NCBI GenBank assembly: GCA_030141605.1
Contig: JAQGDQ010000048.1
Coordinates: 622,001 to 682,000, forward strand
Direction: 5' to 3'
DNA: 60,000 nt
Source: Tubiluchus corallicola
Taxonomy: Eukaryota > Priapulida > Priapulimorpha > Priapulimorphida > Tubiluchidae
The notes under the pieces were generated by a model. It ran no database searches and had not been told where the DNA came from. It was given only the letters and a program-made list of their open reading frames with translations. Both the position numbers and the translations under genes were made by a program. This document shows positions 1 to 32,833 of the stretch, one piece after another (the first letter of the stretch is position 1; each line of letters starts with the position of its first letter).

Positions 1-49
1 AAACTGCTTAAAAAAGCAAAACAAGCTTACTTTGTTAAAATGAACTTTA

Positions 50-363
50 CATGTGTAGTTAAAAACACAACTTTATTAAAAACTTTTACATTAAAAAGTT
101 AAAATCATTCCAAATGTTTCAAGTAGCTGCTGCTGTCATCATCAGCGGTAAATTTACAAATACGCAACCAGTTTATATAGGTAGAGCCTCTTATGCACTA
201 ATTAAGTAGTTAACAGAAGCCAAGCAGGTAACTGGTTGTATGTTTGTAAATTTACCACTGATGATGACAGCAGCAGCTAGTCGAAACGTTTGGCATGATT
301 TTAACTTTTAACTTTTTAATGTAAAAGTTTTTAATAAAGTTATGTTGTTTTTGACTACAAATG
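50..363. repeat. Foldback (inverted repeat) element
   Basis: Two arms of about 124-134 bp, 50-173 and 230-363, are imperfect reverse complements around a 56 bp spacer. The matched core includes GCTGCTGCTGTCATCATCAG on the left and its complement at about 253-274. No coding capacity. It lies in the intron upstream of the first visible dynein exon and looks like a small foldback or palindromic MITE. Transcribed with the gene it would form a long hairpin. Confidence 0.8.
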
Positions 364-533
364 TTTTTATGTGCCTGTAATGAAATTGAACTTTACATGT
401 TCTTAATTGTCTTAATAAGAAGATTCCTGCTTTTTCAAGCCTTAAAAATGACACATCTTGTGTTTGGCAAAGATTACTGATTGGCAATTTGGGTTTTATT
501 CAATTTTGTATCAAACTCTTCTTTTTGCTCTAG

Positions 534-23411
<22,878 letters not shown>

Positions 23412-25235
23412 GTAAGTGTTAATCGACCACAGTTTCTAATCCCTTTGTGAAATTTTCAGGGTTTTATGCATTTCTGCTTTCTGTTGTAGTAGAAAATCTG
23501 TAGCATTAAAATAGTTTCTGTTTGATTGTTTGAATTTGGCTGATTAAAGATTAGAAATCATTCTGTGTGTATAATTCAGCTTGTTTTGTAAGTATTACTA
23601 CTCAGCTAGATTTCTTAGAAGGAATATAATGCAAGAATTGCCACTTGGTGGATCAGATATCAGATTTATATATATGCATAGTATTCTCATTAACATAAGT
23701 GTAGTACAGTGATAATTGTAACAGTGTAACTTTTGTGTAACAAGTTTCATGATATGACAGAGCACAAAGAGATTTGTGGCTACCATCATAATTTTTGTTA
23801 ATTATACTGTTAGCTTGTTTACATTTGCAGTTCTTATTAACTAAAAGATAATATTAGTAAGATTAATAAAATAATTCCCAAGGGATGCAGAGAAGGAATA
23901 AATAACCCCAGTTTTTTAGTAGTGTTGCTGTGGTAAATAGTTTTTGTATAATGGCATTATCTTAATGTCCTTTTACCCCTGATGTTAATGAAAAAATGAG
24001 AAAATACAAAGTACATATTTTATTTTAACTTTTATTAGCATTATAAGACAAAAATAAACAATATAACCTGCCAATTATGTATATACAACAAATAGAAGCT
24101 ATAATTATAACACATATTAAACTATAACACACAATAATATTTTACTATATACACGAGGAAAGTAGAGTTATTGTAATAATAACATTTGAGCATATATTGA
24201 GCTGACAATAAGGGAAGGGAAATTATACATGTATGTCATTCAGTTTAAACCAAAGGATCAAAGGTACGTACAAAGGTAAAAGTTTAAAAATGCTAAGTTC
24301 AAAATCTAAGCCGCCACAGTGACACTTCCTTACATACGCTGTCATGATCACGCAAAATAACACGTTTTGAAGATTATGGCATAGTATAAGCATTGTATAA
24401 ACATTTGTGCTGATATTACTCCAAAAATCAGTAAAGGTCAATGGTTAAAAGCAAAGATGACATCCTTTTTCAAGAACTTGTTTTTTTGTGATTTCTTAAG
24501 AAAAAAAGTACAAGTACCCACACATAGACAAACATCTGTATTTACAATCAGTAAATGTGTAAACAGAAATATCTGTTTAATTGTGGGTGCTTGTGTTTGT
24601 TTTTCTGGTAAGGCTTTGATTCTCCAGTCACAGATCTGATGGTTTTTTTGGTTAAACTTTTTGCTTTTATTACTTTTGAATTTCTAGCACGTCACTCATT
24701 TTATTGTTTTCACATGGAGTAACAAAGCAGCAATAATTGTATCTACTTAGGTCTACGTACGTCGCAGTAAGATGTGTACTGTGTTTCGTGATTTCTTTCT
24801 AAGCTGTGGTTGTCTAGAAATGCTAATAATGTGTTTCTATGAGCAGCTTAACATCAGCTAGAAAGACTTTCCTTTTGTTGCTGCTTGCAGTACATGCGTG
24901 CTGTAATGTGTTTTAGTTGTTGCTTTTTGCACTTATTAAGCACCTGACAGGACTTACTGACTTGCTGTGTTGTGATCCCAAGATTAACTGACACGTAAAC
25001 AGGCCCCAGCTACAGAACTTTTTTAAATGTCATTACTATTAGTAAAACACAGACTGTCAAAACTGCAAATTCCAATATTCCACTGAAGCAGACAATGGGA
25101 TATGTGTCTAAGGACTGGTGGTACATTTAAAAGATTTTTCAAATACAAGCATAAATTTGAGGCAAGGAAAATAGGCGAATGTTTTCAGCATGTACTTAGC
25201 GACCGAAGTTTAGCCCCTCTCCCCCCAGAGCTAGC
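23412..25235. other. Non-coding stretch after last dynein exon
   Basis: Begins with a perfect splice donor. AT-rich, with stops in all frames at short intervals. I see no conserved exon, transposon domain or RNA gene. Confidence 0.6.
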
Positions 25236-25440
25236 TCTTCAGTACAATGAATGGCTCATGAGAGCCTGAGTTCGACACTTCCTTTTTTTGCAGTTTCATT
25301 CATCATGCTGATTCTGACTTTTGATCTCATAGATGGTGTATGTTTTCACACGCTAATGTGGCAAAGACACCTCTGTCAGTTTAGTGTCTCATCTTGGGGC
25401 ACAGCTTTCATAATGAACCAGATTCCGATCTCTCCATAAA
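25236..25440. repeat. Dispersed SINE-like repeat, copy 3
   Basis: The head has GAGCCTGAGTTCGACAC, which resembles a tRNA B-box (GGTTCGANTCC). The body has AAGACACCTCTGTCAGTTTA and GTGTCTCATCTT, shared with the copy near 50.5 kb. A tRNA-derived SINE is the simplest reading; the A-box is not convincing. Confidence 0.45.
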
Positions 25441-28097
25441 CATCCTCATTCAGTAGATCCTGCTGTTTACATACTGGAATTCAGATTTGCAGTTTGCAGA
25501 ATTACGTATAAAAAATGAGTGTGTAACATTGCCAAAGTCGATGGTTTTCAGAACCCTTCCACCCAAAGCTGTTATAGTAAAAATGTTTTATGCTGAACTG
25601 TTTATTAGTGGAAAGTGGACATTTGTCAAAGCGTTGCAGGTCAGTAATAGTTTCAAAATAAGTAAGACGAGCATTGAAACTTGGGAATTTTTTAGACACA
25701 CTCAAATATAAATAAGTACAAATTGGGTAATAGACTGCCAAATCTAGTTCTGGTTCTGACTGGTTCATTTACAAACATTGGGTGCAAAAGAAGCTCTTCC
25801 CTAGAGTTGTGATGTTACTGATTTGCTGGGAAGGTTTTATTTTCTTGCTTTTAGTGGGACAGAAGTGATTGTTGGGCAGTAAAATAGATGTTCGGGACGG
25901 AACACAATTAGACAGGATACAGCAAATTAGAACAGGACATAAACACACTTGGGGAAGTTGTACTGAACTAACCAAGTTGTACTTAGAAAGTTATGTAGAG
26001 TGTTCTTGTAATTAACCATGCTTTTGCTACACCAGCCAGCAGTCTCTGGATCAGGCAGAGAAGTTACTGACTTATCCACTGCATCTTACACAAAACATTG
26101 AATGATATGACATTACACAATTGACTAAAACCTATTGGTAAGAAATGAGATTCGGAGAATTGCCCGTTTGCTCGATTTACCCATCCATCTAAGTGGAATA
26201 AGAGAGCTCAAAAAACTTCATTTAAAAAAATCGGGTTTTATTTCCTGAATTAAGTCTTGAACAGAGGTGTAAGTGACGTTTCATTGCAAAATAATTCGTT
26301 GTGGCATTGTGCTTTAATGTTTTTATTGGTTTCCTGGTAACCTTTAGGCTTAATGATCTTACTGTGCTTAAACGTGAGAGTTGCTGGACTGTGGCTCTCA
26401 CAATTGAAGCTCACCCGACCAGCCTAATTAGGTTAATATACTTTTCCCATTACTGTGCATTCTTAAATTCTTCATTTTCTACTTTCTGATCTGGTTGATT
26501 TATTGTTATTGGCATCTTGTAAAATAAGGTGCTTGTTTCGATTGTGTTCATGCACGTCTGACACAAATCCCAGAATATGTTGCATATAAATTAATAAATA
26601 TTAGGCAGCAGCTTTGCCAAGTTTGTCAGCAGTGCTGGAAAATTAGCTTCATTTTGTCATATTCACACAAAGATGTTTTTAGGAGAATTAATGTGCCATG
26701 ATAGCTATTAGTTGCCTGAGTGTGCCTGCCCAGTGTATGTGCGCGCATGTGAAATGTGTATGTGTGTCCATTAATTGCCTTAAAAGCTCAAGTTGTTGGG
26801 TCACAATTTTTTCAGCGCCTCGTTTAGGATACCTGTAAGCCGGATGTCTTTCTTAATACGTGTCTTGGATGTCTTACAAAAAGGTGCAGCTTCTAAGTCA
26901 ACTACTCTGTTCAAATGTAGTGACATATTACTAGTAGAGGGTTGTTGGCTGTGACCGATTGTGTAGCACTGTACTAGAGTGAGAACTCTTACCAGCTTTG
27001 TCAAGTTGAATCAGCAGCTTAAACTTCTGAGTATGTGTCATGAAAGCACTGGTTCTGGGTTCAAATCCTGGTTTATTCATAATTTTTCAGTGTCTCTTTC
27101 TTCAGTTAATTACCCATTATGGCTAATTTTTGTCAGCGTGATGTCTTTAGGTGTGTGCGCCTGTTGGTTGAGGAGGAGAATTGGAAGTAGCCTACATATT
27201 TCATCACTTTGCTGTACCATCTACCATATTACCATGTTAAAATTGACGAAGATCATAAGTTCTAGCCTTTATCCTTCCACTCGTTTAATGTCTCACAGAT
27301 CTTTTTGTTTTTATGAATGATAGTTTAATTTTTTCAGAAGCTGCTATCTGAGAGGAGTTATTGTGCTATAAGAAGTGAACCTCTTTTCACTGTTATATGA
27401 TGTTCTAATGTGTAATAGAAGGCGATACTCGAATTACTGCAATTAATTTTGATGACTATGTCTCCTCTTCAGCTTCTGCAAAATTTTCACCAAAATTAAC
27501 TAATAAAAGATTAGGAAATAATTAATGTGGAAGCGCACTGCTTTAAAACCACATCATTAGGTATGGCGCTGTTTGTGCAGCACATCTGTTAATGAGGCAC
27601 GCTGCTAAAACATTGTTATTGAAACGGTAAGCTAGTGCAATGAGAGAAACGTAATGAAGACTGTTGAGCAAAATAAAGAACTAATTATCTTAAGCGAGGT
27701 CACAGCAATTTGTCAAGTTGTGAGCTTGTTGAAGATAACTGTGTTCGCTAATTTTTAGGAGCACACTTAGCAAACCAAGCATGGTAATTTGTGCAGGCAT
27801 TCTCATTAGACGCACTATTACTCATACATACTCGTATTTAGTTCTTCTCATATGTGTGGTGCAGATCTATGAGTAATACCATTAATGCCTGTTGTAATAT
27901 GTTGACAGATCGGTCGGGTCTATTATAGAATTTTCAATGTACGCAACTTTCAAACTGCAAATGTCATTAATAATGGAAATGTTATTAGTAACTAGACATA
28001 GTTGCCTAGTATTATGTAAGTGTCATACGTGCTTTGCAAAATCAATGTAACACGGCAATTTCAGTTAGTGGCTGTTCTTTCTGTACGCGACTAACTT
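25441..28097. other. Non-coding stretch
   Basis: AT-rich with no supported gene. At about 27048-27073 TGGTTCTGGGTTCAAATCCT contains a B-box-like word, possibly another SINE head. Short ORFs here show no family resemblance. Confidence 0.5.
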
Positions 28098-30059
28098 GGT
28101 CATTCCGCTTAAAATGGACTAAATTTAGAAAAGGTTGAGTTGTGACCATGATGAATTTGGCTGAAACTTCTAGGATAAGTTGCACGAGTATTATATAGAA
28201 AGTCTTTGAAGTATTACGTTCATACAATTAATAGTTTCAAGTTATTAACTAATTAATGAAGAAAGGTGGTTACCTTTTTTCATGCCTCGCGAGTGTGTTT
28301 TTCTGAGAGCAAACTTTAATTAGCTACATCTTTCTTACCAAACTAGTTGCAGGCCTGAAATTTACAGCATGAACTCTCTATGTGTATGTACACATGTGCC
28401 AATTACAAAACTCCAAATTGGTGATCAAGTTTTTGTGCAATAGAGTGACAAAAACCCTAGCAAAAATGGCGTTAATTGTTTCGGGCCTCATTTGGCAGCC
28501 CTTTAGGCCCTGAAGGGATACTCCTATAAATTTAAGTTTCTATATGAAATCCTTTGTCACTTGCTTGTTTCAATTGTACAATTTACAGTTCATGCAGGTG
28601 CAAATTTTTTGAGCTAAGAGTCTTTCAAAATTAAAAATTGAGATTTTGGGATGTTTCAAGTCGTTATAACCTGGCTTTTACAATACTGAACAAAATATAA
28701 ATAGCACCATTAGAAAGAGCATCTAAGAATTAACAGAAACCTAAAATACTGTTGTGGTACTCTTATACATAATATGTTTTTTTATGTTCATTAATGCCAT
28801 ATATGCGAGTTCATCATGGCTGACCAACAGCCCATACACCCCTTATTAGACAATGCAAAGCATTGCAGGCATGAGTTACATGACAGTGAATGCTGTACAC
28901 GTATTGTTTGAACAGTAGCGGTGAAACCTTCAGTTTAGCTTTTTAAGTTATAGACAGTTATTTAAGTTATAGTGTTTTTGGCTTGTCCTATTTTTTAATG
29001 AAAACTAGTAGATAGTCATGGCAGCTGGTTTGACTTCATGCACTGTTGGAAAGCTACTAAAGTGTACATCTGGTTGTCATAGAAAAGGCTACACAAGAAG
29101 CGTAACAAGTCATGACTCCTTCTTTCAGCTGTTGAAATCTTTCAAAATTTCTGATTGTAGAAAAATCAAATGCTTGTATTCAGTTAAAATGAATTTTAAC
29201 CAATACGAGAAGCATTCTCTGCCGACTGCTAGAATATTTCACTATTTAATCAATGGCAGTCATAAATGAGCATGATAAGACAGTGACTATCGTCATTAGT
29301 GAAGGGGGCATTGCTATTATGGTGCTATTATGTAGTAGCAACCTGGAAAAATGTCAGCTTGAGCTTTCGTACTGCGGCAATATTTCTAAATAATAAGCAT
29401 GTAAACATTTTCTGGTGTTCAGATATATAGCAAATCTAAACATATTTTCAAACTACAAAAAATACGTTTTTTGTAACAGTACCACAACAGTATTTTAGGC
29501 ATTTGTTAATTTTTCGATGCTCTTTCTAATGGTACTATTTTACTCCACGTTGTGGTAGCAATCTGGAAATACCAGAGCCAGGTTTATAATGACTCGAAAT
29601 ACATGCAAAAATCTCAATTTTTAATTTTGGAAGACTCCTAGTTCTGAAAGTTGCACCGGAATCAACTATAAATTGTACACTTGAAACAAGCAAGTGACAA
29701 AGGATTTCACATAAAAACTTAAACTTTTAGGAGAGTATCTCTTCAGGGCCTAAAAGGCTGCCAAATAGGGCCCAAAACAATTAATGCCATTTTTGCTAGG
29801 GTGTTTGCCAGTCTATTTCATAAAAACTTGACCATCCATTCTGAGTTTTGTAATTGGCACATGTGTACATACACATCGAGAGTGCATACTGTAAATTTCA
29901 TGCCCGCGGCTAGTTTAGTAAGAAAGATGTAGCTAATTAAAGTTTGCTCTGAGAAAAGTGCATTAGGGAGGCACCAAAAAGTAGAACATATTTTGAAAGT
30001 ATGAAGCAAATCTGAGATGGTCACAACTAAAGACTTGGTTCATTTGAGATGGAATGACC
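28098..30059. repeat. Large foldback element with arms of about 0.65 kb
   Basis: The left arm (28098-28779) and right arm (29438-30059) are imperfect reverse complements. Markers on the left are GGTCATTCC, GCAAACTTTAATTAGCTACA, GTACACATGTGCCAATTACA, CAAAGGATTT's complement, and CTAAAATACTGTTGTGGTAC; each recurs inverted on the right. The left arm holds about 80 bp more between its outer and inner parts. A 658 bp spacer (28780-29437) separates them and contains an ATG ORF of 83 codons (29018-29269) with no recognised domain. No transposase seen. Probably a foldback transposon or an inverted duplication. Confidence 0.85.
29018..29269 (+). CDS. Hypothetical ORF in the foldback spacer
   Basis: 83 codons starting MAAGLTSCTVGKLLKCTSGC, with several cysteines and basic residues near the N-terminus and no transmembrane segment. 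I recognise no family. Its position in the exact middle of the inverted repeat is the only reason to note it; it may be chance. Confidence 0.12.
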   Translation: MAAGLTSCTVGKLLKCTSGCHRKGYTRSVTSHDSFFQLLKSFKISDCRKIKCLYSVKMNFNQYEKHSLPTARIFHYLINGSHK

Positions 30060-31639
30060 TAACTGCAAATTCAGTAAGTTTAACTTAATTGCCAAATAAA
30101 GCAACTATTAGAATAACATCACGTCCAACTTAAAATAAAAGCATTTTTAAGTTGGTCTTACATTAGCTTCACTTTGTCAAGTTTAAGCCAACAAGTTTAA
30201 CGGAAAATGAACGGCAGAAAAGTCGAGGTGACAGTTAAAATGGTACCTGAAGGAATGCATTTTAATGTAATTGAAATAAATAAACAATTAAGCTAATCTG
30301 AGGCTGGAAATTTCAGCACCTATGCCAATAAATGCATTCCTTTAAGTTTAAAAACAAGTTCTGGAATTGAAGAACAAGTCAAAGACAAATGCAATATTCC
30401 CTGCTGAAAAAGGACAGTATCACTCTAATGCTAATTTAAACTCCATGTTAGACGGTAAATTTTCAAAATGTAGTTTCAAAAGCAGTTCTTTGTAGCTGTT
30501 GATGGTCTCAGACTGGAATTACATCATTATTCTTATCGCCTTGTTCTTCGTGCTTACATGTTACTTTAGGAAAAGCGGATATTTACAGGTTCTACGATTC
30601 TATTTGCGTAATTAAGCACTTGTCAAATTCAATCACAGATAATGCATTACATATATACGAGCAGGCTCAAATCGATTCAGCTCGCAGCGATAACGCCCCT
30701 CGGCAGCACCAGTTACATAATCCACTTCTTATTAATTAGGAAAATTTGCGCAATTTGCTTTAGACCTTGCTAACCATTAATAAGTCGTGTTTTCAGAGGT
30801 TTAATTTATCAGGTCCCACAATGAACTTCTTTGCACTTCTACGTGAATAACTTGCTGTTACCAAGGAAATTTTTAATAAACTAATGATTTCTGCTGAGTT
30901 TTAAATTCAGTAAGATATACTGTCTGATGAAAAAAATTCTATTTGCGTATATTTTTAGAAAAAACGTATTGTGAAAATTGCTTAGAAATGATAAATTTCT
31001 GACGTGATTCGGCTGGCATTAAACGAACTACTTGGCGAACTAAAAACTTGTCAATAATAGATGGTTATAGCAAGGAAGGCTTCACGATTCACGCTTATAA
31101 CTCACAAGCATTAAACCGGCTACCTAACTCAGTTTCCTTGGTTTAGTGGTTTCCTAATTTTTTGAAAAGATTAAATTCAGTTTTTTTGTCAGTCATATTG
31201 TTTTATTACATTTTTTAGAAATCTACTTTTTATAACACAATCTAGAGATTTTAATTTTTGTTTATAAAACTGAATAGGTAATTCTGTTAATTACAGAAAA
31301 TGGAGTTCTTAAATTTTTGTCAAGTGTTAGGATCTCTGCTTTGATATGATTTTACTACAATTAGAAATTTGTTGAATTGAATTTTACAACGTGGTTGTGA
31401 TTGCATAAAGAATCCTTGACACTTCCGCTTTCACTGTGTATGTATCTGGTAACAGCATTTCGGTGAATTTGAATCTCCCCCTCACTGCTTGCACTACCCT
31501 GTACAAATCGTACCACTTGAGGTAGATTTCGAGGTGCGTCCCCTCCACTTCCACTCCGCCGAGCCCCACCCAAATGCTGCATTTGGTGCTCCCTTTTGCG
31601 CTCGCTACTGCTGGATCGCTTTGGGCCTGCTGCTGGTTG
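30060..31639. other. Non-coding stretch and probable 3' UTR of the GPCR
   Basis: No gene recognised. A short hairpin is at about 30124-30155 (CCAACTTAAAA and TTTTAAGTTGG). Downstream of the GPCR stop on the minus strand, a possible AATAAA polyadenylation signal is at 31202-31207 (TTTATT on the plus strand). ORFs at 31361-31582 on the minus strand show no family and probably lie in the 3' UTR. Confidence 0.4.
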
Positions 31640-32737
31640 TCATTTATACCTATATGATTGTGTCCTAAATTCTCCTGCTCCTAATTTTTCCTTCAGGAGT
31701 CGCAGAAGGGCACGTCGAAAATTTATCCCGCACATTGCATACAGTATGAAATTAATTGAGAAGTTTGTATAATATAAAAGATTAAAGAACCCTTGTAAAA
31801 GAGCCTCGAGGTCACTAACTTGAATCTCACTAATGTCTTTACCGTCTATAGTTCGTATAAACATTAGCATGCGAATGACGTAACTGGGTGTATTCAGAAT
31901 GATGAAAATGGTGGATATAAGTAGTAACAGCTTAGCTATGCTAATATGTGTCTTTGAGCTGACAATTGATGTATGCTGAATTTCTTTCGGTTCCAAGTTC
32001 AGACATTGTCTGTTGAACTCTATGATCTGCTTTGTGATGAGCACGTTCAGTATTAACACAGATATGAATGGCAAGATGAGCGTGAGCAGGGTGTCCACAT
32101 GGTTGAACACAGACTGCACGTACTTCCACTTTGGTAGCAAGTCGCAGACAAGTTCGTCTCCTTCACCACTTTCAACCATGCCGGCCGTCCACATGGTGTA
32201 ACTATATAGCACCATGGCTAGTAGGGTCAACCCTGCAATGACCGATTTCGCCCGCGACACCGTGCACATTGCTGGCCGATGCAGCGGGTAGCATACCGCC
32301 ACAAATCGTTCCACGGTGAAGGCAACAATGAACCAAACTGACAGAAAACTGCACGTAGAAGACATGTAAATTAGAATCTGACAAGCACCGTTCTTGTCAT
32401 ACATGTTGATGCCTAAGCCGTTCAACCACACCATAATTAGCGTGATGAGGAAACCCGTGTCAGCGATAGCTAGAGCGGCTAAGTAGTAACTGGACGAGCG
32501 CGTCCTTAAATAAGTGAAAATAAATACAACAAACGAGGTTAGATTGCCAAGAATCCCGACGATTATAATGATCGGCACGAAATATAGATCCATCAGTCTA
32601 AGTATCTCAAAAGCGTTCTCGTATGGCAAGAGTGTATCGTTGTAGAATATATGCGAGCCGTGCGACCGCACCTCACTAGTGATAATGCTGTCATTGTTTT
32701 CCTGCATTTCAGTAACATTGCCTCCTATTCTTATCAT
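31640..32737 (-). CDS. Class A G protein-coupled receptor, FMRFamide/TRH-receptor-like
   Basis: A complete intronless ORF of 365 codons. The N-terminus has three N-glycosylation sequons (N7, N15, N33). Seven hydrophobic segments follow: TM1 with GILGN (N65), TM2 with ALAIAD (D93), C119 at the top of TM3 to pair with C198 in ECL2, AFTVERF at the end of TM3 (ERF at 143-145 for DRY), ICL2 with YPLHRP, TM5 around P223, TM6 with LNTPSY (P284) in place of CWxP, and TM7 with INFILY (N329 to Y333) for NPxxY. Helix 8 is FRRALLRLLKE. The set fits orphan and peptide receptors of the FMRFamide/TRH-receptor-like cluster in protostomes. It should sit in the plasma membrane and couple to G proteins; ligand unknown. 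The start is the first in-frame ATG (A at -3), and it overlaps the stop of an upstream ORF. No dynein exon overlaps it. Confidence 0.92.
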   Translation of the reverse strand: MIRIGGNVTEMQENNDSIITSEVRSHGSHIFYNDTLLPYENAFEILRLMDLYFVPIIIIVGILGNLTSFVVFIFTYLRTRSSSYYLAALAIADTGFLITLIMVWLNGLGINMYDKNGACQILIYMSSTCSFLSVWFIVAFTVERFVAVCYPLHRPAMCTVSRAKSVIAGLTLLAMVLYSYTMWTAGMVESGEGDELVCDLLPKWKYVQSVFNHVDTLLTLILPFISVLILNVLITKQIIEFNRQCLNLEPKEIQHTSIVSSKTHISIAKLLLLISTIFIILNTPSYVIRMLMFIRTIDGKDISEIQVSDLEALLQGFFNLLYYTNFSINFILYAMCGINFRRALLRLLKEKLGAGEFRTQSYRYK

Positions 32738-32802
32738 TTTGACGCCATTTTTTGTTTATTCTCACTTTTTGCTCTTCCGGTTTTTAAGTTTTTAGTGTCC
32801 AT
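32734..32802 (-). promoter_or_regulatory. Upstream ORF overlapping the GPCR start
   Basis: An ATG at 32802-32800 opens a 22-codon ORF (MDTKNLKTGRAKSENKQKMA...) that ends at TGA 32736-32734. The TGA overlaps the receptor ATG as ATGA. A second in-frame ATG within it has a strong context (AAAATGGCG). If transcribed, it could lower receptor translation or feed it by reinitiation. Transcription of this leader is inferred, not shown. Confidence 0.45.
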
Positions 32803-32821
32803 TTTCTATTTCTTTTGCTTC

Positions 32822-32833
32822 CTGTAAGCAAAA
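32822..32833 (-). promoter_or_regulatory. Possible 5' UTR splice acceptor for the GPCR
   Basis: On the minus strand the sequence runs TTTTTTGCTTACAG|GAAGC, a good acceptor with the exon starting at 32821, 19 bp ahead of the upstream ORF. It suggests a spliced leader exon farther right, which I cannot place. Confidence 0.35.

Noticed and set aside
27048-27073. tRNA gene suggested by a GGTTCAAATCC word
   Set aside because: Only a B-box-like word is present; no acceptor stem, anticodon arm or A-box pairs correctly. A SINE head is more likely.
31361-31582. Minus-strand ORF of 73 codons just beyond the GPCR stop
   Set aside because: Not in continuity with the receptor and without family resemblance; probably 3' UTR.
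32013-32384. ORFs on both strands inside the GPCR
   Set aside because: Out-of-frame shadows of the receptor coding sequence.
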